Origin: Archivesica marissinica | Taxonomy: Eukaryota > Mollusca > Bivalvia > Venerida > Vesicomyidae | Direction of reading: 5' to 3' | Assembly: GCA_014843695.1 (NCBI GenBank) | Contig: CM026390.1 | Span: 3,741,213 to 3,805,212, forward strand | Length of the DNA: 64,000 nucleotides | In this document: in pieces, positions 21,548 through 34,500 of the stretch | How positions within the stretch are numbered: the first letter of the stretch is position 1 | Layout: each line of letters starts with the position of its first letter | Translations under genes and position numbers: made by a program | Notes under the pieces: generated by a model | What the model was told of the DNA's origin: nothing | Databases searched by the model: none | Seen by the model: the letters and a program-made list of their open reading frames with translations, nothing else

Positions 21548-22189
21548 TGGAATAATACATTTTCTTTTTCAATGCTTTGCATGTGTGGTACCTAGCCGAT
21601 GTATGTTGAAATGAACATTTTCGGACTCAAGCTGTCAGTGACGTCATTTATGACTTCATTAAATTTTAGGGTTGTCTAAGTACAACGTTATATAGTGCCA
21701 TTTACAGGGCTTTCTTCAGCCCCTAAAGAAGTCACGGCAGAGCATTGTGCCTTAATTTTGCCGATATTCCTTAAAAGCGAGGCGTATCGCCTTCTAGAAG
21801 TGGACTTTTGAGAGATTGACAGAAGTTTCATTATTCAAGCATCTACACAACTGAGATCATTTCCTTTTCTCCAAAACGCTAATATTTGCTACTGGGATAG
21901 AAATGTAATCTGCAATGTCATGTTGTTCTGACACAATTAAATCATATTGAATTGTAATTTAATTGGAAAAGTAATAATCAGTGACCATTATAATGCAAAC
22001 AAACAATTTACCCGTGTTTACAACTACGAATAGTGCAAACATTATACTGGTACCCTAGTATTATACCGATACCCTAGTACCATTGTATACGCAGTGGCTA
22101 GTCAATGCTGTCAACAAGTTATCAAACAAACCAGAGATTATTACAGATTCCTTTGTGAAAGCCGGACTGCAGGAACTATAATAAATATA
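21548..22189. other. Single-copy sequence
   Basis: A tgacgtca palindrome (CRE-like) lies at about 21639. No exon or repeat family was recognised. Confidence 0.4.
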
Positions 22190-22408
22190 CAGTAAAACCC
22201 CTCTAAACCAGACTTTATCCAGACCGGACAAAAAGTCCGGTTTAGATTGGGTTCCGGATTAGAGGGTTTTTTTATAACACAAAAAATATAACAAAACATA
22301 AATATACACTAGTTCGAAAGAAACACTGTACCGGTACATATACAAATTAACATCATTATAGTAATTTTAATTAAACACACCTTTATCGTGGGCTTTGGGG
22401 CAAAGTCA

Positions 22409-22657
22409 TTAACCCATTTGATTCTGGATACCGTTCAAACAGTATTTGCAAAGAACATAGAGAGCCAGATCAACTGCCACGGAATGTTCCGTCTGATCAG
22501 GCTCTATGCTGTTTGCTATTCAGATGATCTTGCTAAGACACTTGGCTATGCAGCAAACAACATAGATCCTGATCAGCATGCAGCGTCACGCTGCGGCTGA
22601 TCTGGATCTATGTTGTTTGCAAAAGCCTTTAAATATATCCAGAATGAAATGGGTTAA
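22409..22657. mobile_element. TTAA-type MITE (second family), nested
   Basis: TTAA flanks both sides. The inverted ends are cccatttgattctggat and atccagaatgaaatggg. The interior is a set of long hairpins around acatagatcctgatcag. It is related to 49454-49702. The 70-residue open frame here is not a gene. Confidence 0.85.
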
Positions 22658-22774
22658 TGAAGTTGCCTTTGCCCTCCAAGGACAATTCTAACCCTCTACG
22701 CTTAGACGGAGGTGTTGCCATACTTTGCCAGTCAGTATTAATCAAAATGAATGATTTTGTTTAGTGGAGAAACT

Positions 22775-23053
22775 GTGTGTTTTTACGTTTATTTATCGTC
22801 GCTACCGGTTGCCCATATGAGCGACGCCTCCTGAAGAGATTAGTTATTTTAGATTTTGGAGGATAGTGCATGATACAGACAGAGACCCATTCCAGAATCT
22901 CCTCTGGATCTTTTACGTGCACGGTGTAAAGCACCGACACGAGACCTCGGTTTAACGTCCCATCTGAAAGACTGTTAATTGTATTAGGGTCAGACGGGGA
23001 ATCGAACCTGCGATCCCTGGATTACCAGTCCAGCGTGTTACCACTGGACTACA
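22775..23053 (-). mobile_element. Family 1 SINE, minus strand, head truncated
   Basis: The complete tail, central domain and most of the tRNA head are present on the minus strand. The first bases of the head (before gtagtccag) are missing, and the sequence passes directly into a plus-strand 3' half at 23054. Confidence 0.92.
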
Positions 23054-23173
23054 CTGGAATGGGTCTCTGTCTGTATCATTGCACTATCCTCCAAAATCTA
23101 AAATGACTAATCTCTTCAGGAGGCGTCGCTCATATGGGCAACCGGTAGCGACGATAAATGAACGTAAAACACA
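23054..23173 (+). mobile_element. Family 1 SINE 3' half, plus strand
   Basis: It starts at ctggaatgggtctctgtctg and runs to the usual tail gataaatgaacgtaaaacac. Together with the preceding copy it forms a head-to-head inverted pair that could fold into a hairpin of about 115 bp. Confidence 0.92.
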
Positions 23174-23340
23174 AATTTTGTGACAGTACACAAGGATATT
23201 CGTTTATGGTTTCCAAAGTAGAGGGGTTCCAGATTACAGGGGTTTATATTACAATGCAAATAGAAGGGAAAAATTTGGGACCGGAGAAAAAGGCCGGTTT
23301 GGAGGGGATTACAGGGGGTCCGGATTAGAGGGGTTATACT

Positions 23341-23745
23341 ATTACTATTATCTTTTCACAAGATTATACATATAAATATATAAAATAAACCACATGAATA
23401 AAATAACAAATTCAAGTTTCTTCATTTCTTTTCGAAACGAGATTCATCTGGGATTTAGATATACCGTATCTGTCAAATTGACTTCCCTTGTAGCAACACA
23501 AACTCAGGGTCGGAGGTTATAAACATGTCTCCAATCTCAAACTCTGACTCAAGCTTCTTGTCCCTATAAACAAATTAGAAAATTTTAACAAAGGTACATG
23601 TAATCTTAGGACAAGAATTAAGTCAATAATTAAGTAATTAAGTTACTTATAATAAAAGTAAATTATCAGCAGTCACCGCAATTCCTTGTGGATATATTTT
23701 ATGGCAATTTGTTCCAAATTAATTGGCGTGTTGTGAACGTGATGC
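23341..23745. other. Single-copy AT-rich sequence
   Basis: No exon or repeat was recognised. Confidence 0.45.
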
Positions 23746-23975
23746 AGTCAAGATGTCAGCAAGATGTCAGCAAGATGTCAGCATGATGTCAGCAAGATGT
23801 CAGCATGATGTCAGCAAGATGTCAGCATGATGTCAGCAAGATGTCAGCAAGATGTCAGCATGATGTCAGCAAGATGTCAGCATGATGTCAGCAAGATGTC
23901 AGCATGATGTCAGCAAGATGTCAGCAAGATGTCAGCATGATGTCAGCATGATGTCAGCATGCTGTCAGCATGCTG
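23746..23975. repeat. 11-bp minisatellite, sub-repeat of the next array
   Basis: About 20 copies of gatgtcagcaa or gatgtcagcat occur. The same 11 bp forms part of the 54-bp unit that follows, so one segment of the larger unit has expanded separately. Confidence 0.95.
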
Positions 23976-24766
23976 TTACAGTTGATGGGGAGAATGTAAC
24001 CGCGATGCAGTCAAGATGTCAGCATGCTGTTACAGTTGATGGGGAGAATGTAACCGTGATGCAGTCAAGATGTCAGCATGCTGTTACAGTTGATGGGGAG
24101 AATGTAACCGTGATGCAGTTAAGATGTCAGCATGCTGTTACAGTTGACGGGGAGAATGTAACCGTGATGCAGTCAAGATGTCAGCATGCTGTTACAGTTG
24201 ACGGGGAGAATGTAACCGCGATGCAGTCAAGATGTCAGCATGCTGTTACAGTTGACGGGGAGAATGTAACCGTGATGCAGTCAAGATGTCAGCATGCTGT
24301 TACAGTTGATGGGGAGAATGTAACCGCGATGCAGTCAAGATGTCAGCATGCTGTTACAGTTGACGGGGAGAATGTAACCGTGATGCAGTCAAGATGTCAG
24401 CATGCTGTTACAGTTGACGGGGAGAATGTAACCGCGATGCAGTCAAGATGTCAGCATACTGTTACAGTTGACGGGGAGAATGTAACCGCGATGCAGTCAA
24501 GATGTCAGCATGCTGTTACAGTTGACGGGGAGAATGTAACCGCGATGCAGTTAAGATGTCAGCATGCTGTTACAGTTGATGGGGAGAATGTAACCGTGAT
24601 GCAGTTAAGATGTCAGCATGCTGTTACAGTTGACGGGGAGAATGTAACCGCGATGCAGTCACAATGTCAGCATGCTGTTACAGTTGACGGGGAGAATGTA
24701 ACCGCGATGCAGTCAAGATGTCAGCATGCTGTTACAGTTGACGGGGAGAATGTAACCGCGATGGGA
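23970..24766. repeat. Minisatellite, 54-bp unit, 15 copies
   Basis: Units contain tgttacagttgacgggg, agaatgtaaccgcgatg and gatgtcagcat, with a few two-state positions. Period 54 (18 codons) leaves a 315-residue frame open across both arrays. It has no start context, domain or exon structure, so I do not call it a gene. Confidence 0.95.
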
Positions 24767-25012
24767 GCCTATCATATCTTCACCCCGCGTCAGTGTGGTA
24801 AATACAAAAACAAAAAGATAATTATATAGTGCATTTTCAGCCCTGCTTGTGATAATATACTTTAAATGTTCAATCACTGAAATATAATTCGATCATGCGC
24901 TGAAACAAACAAATACCTTCTTAAGATTCTCCATATGACTTTGGTATCTGAGTCTCCAAGTCCGAAGAATTGTCATAACAATTGTATACAATATAGATAG
25001 ATTTCATTTATA
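24767..25012. other. Single-copy sequence
   Basis: Nothing was recognised. Confidence 0.4.
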
Positions 25013-25360
25013 CGAAGTCATTATGCAACAACACAACACACATTGATATCATACATAAAGTCATTATGCAACAACACAACACACATTGATATCATACATA
25101 AAGTCATTATGCAACAACACAACACACATTGATATCATACATAAAGTCATTATGCAACAACACAACACACATTGATATCATACATAAAGTCATTATGCAA
25201 CAACACAACACACATTGATATCATACATAAAGTCATTATGCAACAACACAACACACATTGATATCATACATAAAAAGTCATTATGCAACAACACAACACA
25301 CATTGATATCATACATAAAGTCATTATGCAACAACACAACACACATTGATATCATACATG
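25013..25360. repeat. Minisatellite, 43-bp unit, 8 near-identical copies
   Basis: Units contain agtcattatgcaacaac and cacattgatatcatac. One copy has two extra A bases; otherwise the copies appear identical, so the array is young. Confidence 0.96.
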
Positions 25361-25445
25361 CTGTTAACATATCAATGGCAAGGTAAACTACTTTCGAATA
25401 TATTACGAAATTCTTTTTTTCGCCCTAAACTTTGCAGTTTCAGCT

Positions 25446-25624
25446 GTGATAACGGCCTTAAACCGGACAAATAACGGCCTTAAACCGGACAGATAACGGC
25501 CTTAAACCGGACAGATAACGGCCTTAAACCGGACAGATAACAGCCGTAAACCGGACAGATAACGGCCTTAAACCGGACAGATAACGGCCTTAAACCGGAC
25601 AGATAATGGCCTTAAACCAGACAA
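25446..25624. repeat. Minisatellite, 22-bp unit, 8 copies
   Basis: Units are ggccttaaaccggacagat plus aac, with few changes. The aaaccggac core resembles pogo-like element ends (compare 22190-22260), a weak similarity. Confidence 0.94.
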
Positions 25625-25639
25625 ATCATGTCTAGGAAG

Positions 25640-27851
25640 GTAGACCAACAACCTTACACTGAAGAATATCTCCAGACATTGACTAACAACATTACACTGA
25701 TGGATATCTCCTGACATTGACCAACAACCTTACACTGATGGATATCTCCTGACATTGACCAACAACCTTACACTGATGGATATCTCCTGACATAGACCAA
25801 CAACCTTACACTGAAGGATATCTCCAGACATTGACCAACAACCTTACACTGATGGATATCTCCAGACATTGCCCAACAACCTTACACTGAAGGATATCTC
25901 CAGACATTGACCAACAACCTTACACTGATGGATATCTCCAGACATTGACCAACAACCTTACACTGATGGATATCTCCTGACATTGACCAACAACCTTACA
26001 CTGATGGATATCTCCTGACATTGACCAACAACCTTACACTGATGGATATCTCCTGACATTGACCAACAACCTCACACTGATGGATATCTCCTGACATTGA
26101 CCAACAACCCTACACTGAAGGATATCTCCAGACATTGACCAACAACCTTACACTGATGGATATCTCCTGACATTGACCAACAACCTTACACTGAAGGATA
26201 TCTCCAGACATTGACCAACAACCTTACACTGAAGGATATCTCCAGACATTGACCAACAACCTTACACTGACCAACAACCTTACACTGATGGATATCTCCA
26301 GACATTGACCAACAACCTTACACTGACCAACAACCTTACACTGATGGATATCTCCAGACATTGACCAACAACCTTACACTGACCAACAACCTTACACTGA
26401 TGGATATCTCCAGACACTGACCAACAACCTTACACTGATGGATATCTCCAGACATTGACCAACAACCTTACACTGATGGATATCTCCAGACATTGACCAA
26501 CAACCTTACACTGACGGATATCTCCAGACACTGACCAACAACCTTACACTGATGGATATCTCCAGACATTGCCCAACAACCTTACACTGATGGATATCTC
26601 CAGACATTGACCAACAACCTTACACTGATGGATATCTCCAGACATTGCCCAACAACCTTACACTGATGGATATCTCCAGACATTGACCAACAACCTTACA
26701 CTGATGGATATCTCCAGACATAGACCAACAACCTTACACTGATGGATATCTCCAGACATAGACCAACAACCTTACACTGAAAGATATCTCCAGACATTGA
26801 CCAACAACCTTACACTGACCAACAACATTACACTGATGGATATCTCCAGACATTGCCCAACAACCTTACACTGACCAACAACCTTACACTGATGGATATC
26901 TCCAGACATTGACCAACAACCTTACACTGATGGATATCTCCAGACATTGACCAACAACCTTACACTGACGGATATCTCCAGACATTGACCAACAACCTTA
27001 CACTGACCAACAACCTTACACTGATGGATATCTCCAGACACTGACCAACAACCTTACACTGATGGATATCTCCAGACATTGACCAACAACCTTACACTGA
27101 TGGATATCTCCAGACATTGACCAACAACCTTACACTGACAGATATCTCCAGACACTGACCAACAACCTTACACTGATGGATATCTCCAGACATTGCCCAA
27201 CAACCTTACACTGATGGATATCTCCAGACATTGACCAACAACCTTACACTGATGGATATCTCCAGACATTGCCCAACAACCTTACACTGATGGATATCTC
27301 CAGACATAGACCAACAACCTTACACTGAAGGATATCTCCAGACATTGACCAACAACCTTACACTGACCAACAACCTTACACTGATGGATATCTCCAGACA
27401 TTGCCCAACAACCTTACACTAACCAACAACCTTACACTGATGGATATCTCCAGACATTGACCAACAACCTTACACTGATGGATATCTCCAGACATTGACC
27501 AACAACCTTACACTGAAGGATATCTCCAGACATTGACCAACAACCTTACACTGATGGATATCTCCAGACATTGACCAACAACCTTACACTGATGGATATC
27601 TCCAGACATAGACCAACAACCTTACACTGATGGATATCTCCAGACATTGACCAACAACCTTACACTGAAGGATATCTCCAGACATTGACCAACAACCTTA
27701 CACTGACCAACAACCTTACACTGATGGATATCTCCAGACATTGCCCAACAACCTTACACTGACCAACAACCTTACACTGATGGATATCTCCAGACATTGA
27801 CCAACAACCTTACACTGATGGATATCTCCAGACATTGACCAACAACCTTAC
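25640..27851. repeat. Composite minisatellite, 38-bp and 18-bp units
   Basis: The main unit is gaccaacaaccttacactg plus atggatatctccagacatt. From about 26250 onward, extra 18-bp partial units (gaccaacaaccttacact) are inserted singly, giving 56-bp composite units at irregular spacing. About 55 full units are present. Confidence 0.96.
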
Positions 27852-28214
27852 AACCTATTTTCGGAATACATATCGCTAGTAAACTGTAATGCGCGTCGCC
27901 GGTAATACCGTGTTGGAAACAACCGTGTTGGAAACAACCGTGTTGGAAACAAACGATGCTATTTTTACTACTACTTATTTACGTCACATGATTTTTATTC
28001 ATAAATAAGTGATTATTTACTGAGGAAGCAACGCATCAGTCATAAAATAGATCGGCTCTTAGTTAAGTCATGTTTTATTGTCGTGTTTTATTGCAGATTT
28101 AAACACTAGTTTGTTCTTTTTTCATAGAATTGAAATCTTGGCTATTGCAGACACCAATAAATTGATTGCATAAAAACGTAGGAGTAATTAAAACTGCTAA
28201 TATTAAGTGTTCTA
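27852..28214. other. Single-copy sequence with a 15-bp triplet repeat
   Basis: The 15-bp sequence accgtgttggaaaca is repeated three times at 27907-27951. No exon was recognised. Confidence 0.55.
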
Positions 28215-28400
28215 TGCAGTCAAACCTGTCTTATACAGCCAGCCAAGGGATTCACAGAAAGTGGCTGCTTAGCACAGGTGGCTGCTTAATTAATAGAGGT
28301 CAAATATATAATAAAACAACATATTGGGAATCTGGAAACTGGCTGCTTAATATAGGTGGCTGCTTAATAGAGGTGACCACTAATACGGGTTTGACTGTAT
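28215..28400. mobile_element. MITE of the cagtcaaacct family, complete, opposite orientation
   Basis: Ends are cagtcaaacctgtcttat and gggtttgactg, flanked by TA-containing sequence. The interior blocks run in the reverse order to 20893-21071. The 78-residue open frame here is not a gene. Confidence 0.87.
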
Positions 28401-28565
28401 AAACAATAAATTCATATTACAAGAACAATAGTTTACTATTAACAAAGATCTCCTTACAACACAAGGACGAAGATCAAACAAATGAATTGATTACTGGATA
28501 CAATAAGTAATATTAATTAGAAACATGACACAATATTGGTTCTGAATCCCGAACTTCATGGTCAA
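28401..28565. other. Single-copy AT-rich sequence
   Basis: Nothing was recognised. Confidence 0.4.
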
Positions 28566-31500
28566 TGTTTGTATATCTTGTTACTATATTAGTTATTCAG
28601 TGTTTGTATATCTTGTTACTGTATTAGCTACTCAGTGCTTGTATATCTTGTTGCTGCATTAGCTACTCAATGCTTGTATATATTGTTACTGCATTAGCTA
28701 CTCACTTGAATATCTTGTTACTGTATTAGCTACTCAGTGCTTGTATATCTTGTTACTGCATTAGCTACTAAGTGTTTGTATTGCTTGTTACTGCACTAAT
28801 TACTCAATGCTTGTATGTCTTGTTACTGCATTAGCTAATCACTTGAATATCTTGTTACTGCATTAGCTACTCACTTGTATATCTTGTTACAGCATTAGCT
28901 ACTCATTTGTATATCTTCTTACTGCATTAGCTACTCACTTGTATATCTTGTTACTGCATTAGCTACTCACTTGAATATCGTGTTACTGTATTAGCTACTC
29001 AGTGCTTGTATATCTTGATACTGCATTAGCTACTCAGTGCTTGTATATCTTGTTACTGCATTAGCTACTCAATGCTTGTATGTCTTGTTACTGCATTAGC
29101 TACTCAGTGCTTGTATATCTTGTTACTGTATTGGCTACTCACTTGTATATATTTGTTACTGTATTAGCTACTCACTTGAATATCTTGTTATTGTATTAGC
29201 TACTCAGTGCTTGTATATCTTGATACTGCATTAGCTACTCAGTGCTTGTATATCTTGTTAGTGCATTAGCTACTCAATGCTTGTATGTCTTGTTACAGCA
29301 TTAGCTACTCAGTGCTTGTATATCTTGTTACTGCATTAGCTACTCAGTGCTTGTATGTCTTGTTACTGCATTAGCTACTCAATGCTTGTATGTCTTGTTA
29401 CTGTATTAGCTATTCAGTGCTTGTATATCTTGTTACTGCATTAGCTACTCAGTGCTTGTATGTCTTGTTACTGTATTAGCTACTCAGTGCTTGTATGTCT
29501 TGTTACTGTATTAGCTACTCAGTGCTTGTATGTCTTGTTACTGCATTAGCTACTCAGTGCTTGTATGTCTTGTTACTGCATTAGCTACTCAGTGCTTGTA
29601 TATCTTGTTACTGCATTAGCTACTCACTTGAATATCTTGTTACTGTATTAGCTACTCAGTGCTTGTATATCTTGTTACTGCATTAGCTACTCAATGCTTG
29701 TATATCTTGTTACTGTATTAGCTACTCAGTGCTTGTATATCGTGTTACTGTATTAGCTACTCAGTGCTTGTATGTCTTGTTACTGCATTAGCTACTAACT
29801 TGAATATCGTTTTACTGTATTAGCTACTCAGTGCTTGTATATCTTGTTACTGCATTAGCTACTCAATGCTTGTATATCATGTTACTGCATTAGCTACTCA
29901 CTTGAATATCTTGTTACTGTATTAGCTACTCAGTGCTTGTATGTCTTGTTACTGCATTAGCTACTCAGTGCTTGTATATCTTGTTACTGTATTAGCTACT
30001 CAGTGCTTGTATATATTTGTTACTGTATTAGCTACTCACTTGATTATCTTGTTACTGTATTAGCTATTCAGTGCTTGTATATCTTGATACTGCATTAGCT
30101 ACTCAGTGCTTGTATATCTTGTTACTGCATTAGCTACTCAATGCTTGTATGTCTTGTTACAGCATTAGCTACTCAGTGCTTGTATATATTGTTACTGCAT
30201 TAGCTACTCAGTGCTTGTATGTCTTATTACTGCATTAGCTACTCAATGCTTGTATGTCTTGTTACTGTATTAGCTACTCAGTGCTTGTATATCTTGTTAC
30301 TGCATTAGCTACTCAGTGCTTGTATGTCTTGTTACTGTATTAGCTACTCAGTGCTTGTATGTCTTGTTACTGTATTAGCTACTCAGTACTTGTATGTCTT
30401 GTTACTGCATTAGCTACTCAGTGCTCGTATGTCTTGTTACTGCATTAGCTACTCAGTGCTTGTATATCTTGTTTCTGCATTAGCTACTCACTTGAATATC
30501 TTGTTACTGTATTAGCTACTCAGTGCTTGTATATCGTGTTACTGTATTAGCTACTCAGTGCTTGTATGTCTTGTTACTGCATTAGCTACTCACTTGAATA
30601 TCGTGTTACTGTATTAGCTAATCAGTGCTTGTATATCTTGCTACTGCATTAGCTACTCAATGCTTGTATATCTTGTTACTGCATTAGCTACTCACTTGAA
30701 TATCTTGTTACTGTATTAGCTACTAAGTGTTTGTATGGCTTGTTACTGCACTAATTACTCAATGCTTGTATGTCTTGTTACTGCATTAGCTAATCACTTG
30801 AATATCTTGTTACTGCATTAGCTACTCACTTGTATATCGTGTTACTGCATTAGCTACTCATTTGTATATCTTATTACTGCATTAGCTACTCACTTGTATA
30901 TCTTGTTACTGCATTAGCTACTCAGTGCTTGTAAATCTTGTTACTGCATTAGCTACGCAATGCTTGTATATCTTGTTACTGCATTAGCTACTCAGTGCTT
31001 GTATATATTGTTACTGCATTAGCTACTCAATGCTTGTATGTCTTGTTACTGCATTAGCTACTCAATGCTTGTATATCTTGTTACTGCATTAGCTACTCAG
31101 TGCTTGTATATCTTGTTACTGCATTAGTTACTCAGTGCTTGTATATCGTGTTACTGCATTAGTTACTCAGTGCTTGTATATCTTGTTACTGCATTAGTTA
31201 CTCAGTGCTTGTATATCTTGTTACTGCATTAGCTACTCAATGCTTGTATGTATTGTTACTGCATTAGCTACTCAATGCTTGTATGTCTTGTTACTGTATT
31301 AGCTACTCAATGATTGTATGTCTTGTTACTGCATTAGCTACTCAATGATTGTATATCTTGTTACTGCATTAGCTACTCAATGCTTGTATGTCTTGTTATT
31401 GCATTAGCTACTCAATGCTTGTATGTCTTGTTACTGTATTAGCTACTCAATGCTTGTATATCTTGTTACTGCATTAGCTACTCAATGCTTGTATGTCTTG

Positions 31501-34500
31501 CTTACTGCATTAGCTACTCAATGCTTTTATGTCTTGTTACTGCATTAGCTACTCAGTGCTTATATATCTTGATACTGCATTAGCTACTCAATGCTTGTAT
31601 ATCTTGTTACTGCATTAGCTACTCAATGCTTGTATGTCTTGTTACTACATTAGCTACTCAATGCTTGTATGTCTTGCTACTGCATTAGCTACTCAATGCT
31701 TGTATTTCTTGTTACTGCATTAGCTACTCAATGCTTGTATGTCTTGTTACTGCATTAGCTACTCAATGCTTGTATATCTTGTTACTGCATTAGCTACTCA
31801 CTTGAATATCTTGTTACTGTATTAGCTACTCAGTGCTTGTATATCTTGTTACTGCATTAGCTACTCAGTGTGTGTATGTCTTGTTACTGTATTAGCTACT
31901 CACTTGTATATCTTGTTACTGCATTAGCTACTCACTTGTATGTCTTGTTACTGCATTAGCTACTCATTTGTATTACTTGTTACTGCATTAGCTACTCAAT
32001 GCTTGTATATCTTGTTACTGCATTAGTTACTCAGTGCTTGAATATCTTGTTACTGCATTAGTTACTCAATGCTTGTATATCTTGTTACTGCATTAGCTAA
32101 TCAATGCTTGTATATCTTGTTACTGCATTAGCTACTCAATGCTTGTATGTCTTGTTACTGCATTAGCTACTCAATGCTTGTATATCTTGTTACTGCGTTA
32201 GCTACTCACTTGTATATCTTGTTACTGCATTAGCTACTCACTTGGATATCTTGTTACTGCATTAGCTACTCACTTGTATATCTTGTTACTGCATTAGCTA
32301 CTCACTTGTATATCTTGTTACTGCATTAGCTACTCACTTGTATTACTTGTTACTGCATTAGCTACTCAATGCTTGTATATCTTGTTACTGCATTAGCTAC
32401 TCAATGCTTGTATATCTTGTTACTGCATTAGCTACTCAATGCTTGTATATCTTGTTACTGCATTAGCTACTCAATGCTTGTATATCTTATTACTGCATTA
32501 GCTACTCACTTGTATATCTTGTTACTGCATTAGATACTCACTTGTATATCTTGTTACTGCATTAGTTACTCAGTGCTTGTATATGTTGTTACTGCATTAG
32601 CTACTCAATGCTTGTATATCTTGTTTCTGCATTAGCTACTCAATGCTTGTATGTCTTGTTACTGTATTAGCTACTCAATGCTTTTATATCTTGTAACTGC
32701 ATTAGTTACTCAATGCTTGTATGTCTTGCTTACTGCATTAGCTACTCAATGCTTGTATGTCTTGTTACTGCATTAGCTACTCAGTGCTTATATATCTTGT
32801 TACTGCATTAGCTACTCAATGCTTGTATATCTTGTTACTGCATTAGCTACTCAATGCGTGTATGTCTGGTTACTGCATTAGCTACTCAATGAATGTATGT
32901 CTTGCTACTGCATTAGCTACTCAATGCTTGTATATCTTGTTACTGCATTAGCTACTCAATGCTTGTATGTCTTGTTACTGCATTAGCTACTCAATGCTTG
33001 TATATCTTGTTACTGCATTAGCTACTCACTTGAATATCTTGTTACTGTATTAGCTACTCAGTGAGTGTATATCTTGTTACTGCATTAACTACTCAGTGTT
33101 TGTATGTCTTGTTACTGTATTAGTTACTCAATGCTTGTATGTCTTGTTACTGCATTAGCTACTCAATGCTTGTATATCTTGTTACTGCATTAGCTACTCA
33201 ATGCTTGTATGTCTTGTTACTGCATTAGCTACTCAATGCTTGTATGTCTTGCTACTGCATTAGCTACTCAATGCTTGTATATCTTGTTACTGCATTAGCT
33301 ACTCAATGCTTGTATGTCTTGTTACTGCATTAGCTACTCAATGCTTATATATCTTCTTACTGCATTAGCTACTCAGTGTTTGTATGTCTTGTTACTGTAT
33401 TAGTTACTCAATGCTTGTATGTCTTGTTACTGCATTAGCTACTCACTTGAATATCTTGTTACTGCATTAGCTACTCACTTATATATCTTGTTACTGCATT
33501 AGCTACTCACTTGTATATCTTGTTACTGCATTAGCTACTCACTTGCATATCTTGTTACTGCATTAGCTACTCACTTGTATATCGTGTTACTGCATTAGCT
33601 ACTCACTTGTATTTCTTGTTACTGCATTAGCTACTCACTTGAATATCTTGTTACTCTATTAGCTACTCAGTGCTTGTATATCTTGTTACTGCATTAGCTA
33701 CTCACTTGTATATCTTGTTACTGCATTAGCTACTCACTTGTATATCTTGTTACTGCATTAGTCACTCAGTGCTTGTATGTCTTGTTACTGCATTAGCTAC
33801 TCAATGCTTGTATATCTTGTTACTGCATTAGCTACTCAATGCTTGAATATCTTGTTACTGCATTAGCTACTCACTTGTATATCTTGTTACTGCATTAGCT
33901 ACTCACTTGGATATCGTGTTACTGCATTAGCTACTCACTTGCATATCTTGTTACTGCATTAGCTAGTCACTTGTATATCTTGTTACTGCATTGGCTACTC
34001 ACTTGTATTACTTGTTACTGCATTAGCTACTCAATGCTTGTATATCTTGTTACTGCATTAGCTACTCAATGCTTGTATATCTTGTTACTGCATTAGCTAC
34101 TCAATGCTTGTATATCTTGTTACTGCATTAGCTACTCACTTGTATATCTTGTTACTGCATTAGCTACTCACTTGTATATCTTGTTACTGCATTGGTTACT
34201 CAGTGCTTGTATATGTTGTTACTGCATTAGCTACTCAATGCTTGTATATTTTGTTACTGCATTAGCTACTCAATGCTTGTATGTCTTGTTACTGTATTAG
34301 CTACTCAATGCTTGTATATCTTGTTACTGCATTAGTTACTCAATGCTTGTATGTCTTGCTTACTGCATTAGCTACTCAATGCTTGTATGTCTTGTTACTG
34401 CATTAGCTACTCAGTGCTTATATATCTTGTTACTGCATTAGCTACTCAATGCTTGTATATCTTGTTACTGCATTAGCTACTCAATGCGTGTATGTCTGGT

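Larger units (their letters stand above)
22190..23340. mobile_element. Pogo-like TIR element filled with nested insertions
   Basis: The left end cagtaaaacccctctaa and the right end ttagaggggttatact are inverted repeats. Each end also has an internal palindrome (gaccggacaaaaagtccggt on the left; ggaccggagaaaaaggccgg on the right). The interior contains a TTAA MITE (22409-22657) and an inverted SINE pair (22775-23173). The end sequence suggests a Tc1/pogo-type non-autonomous element. No transposase gene is visible. Confidence 0.7.

Noticed and set aside
23882..24829. A 315-codon plus-strand frame with an 18-residue repeat.
   Set aside because: The frame is a by-product of 11- and 54-bp tandem units, and it runs into unrelated sequence only until the first stop. 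It looks more protein-like than the others, but nothing supports expression.
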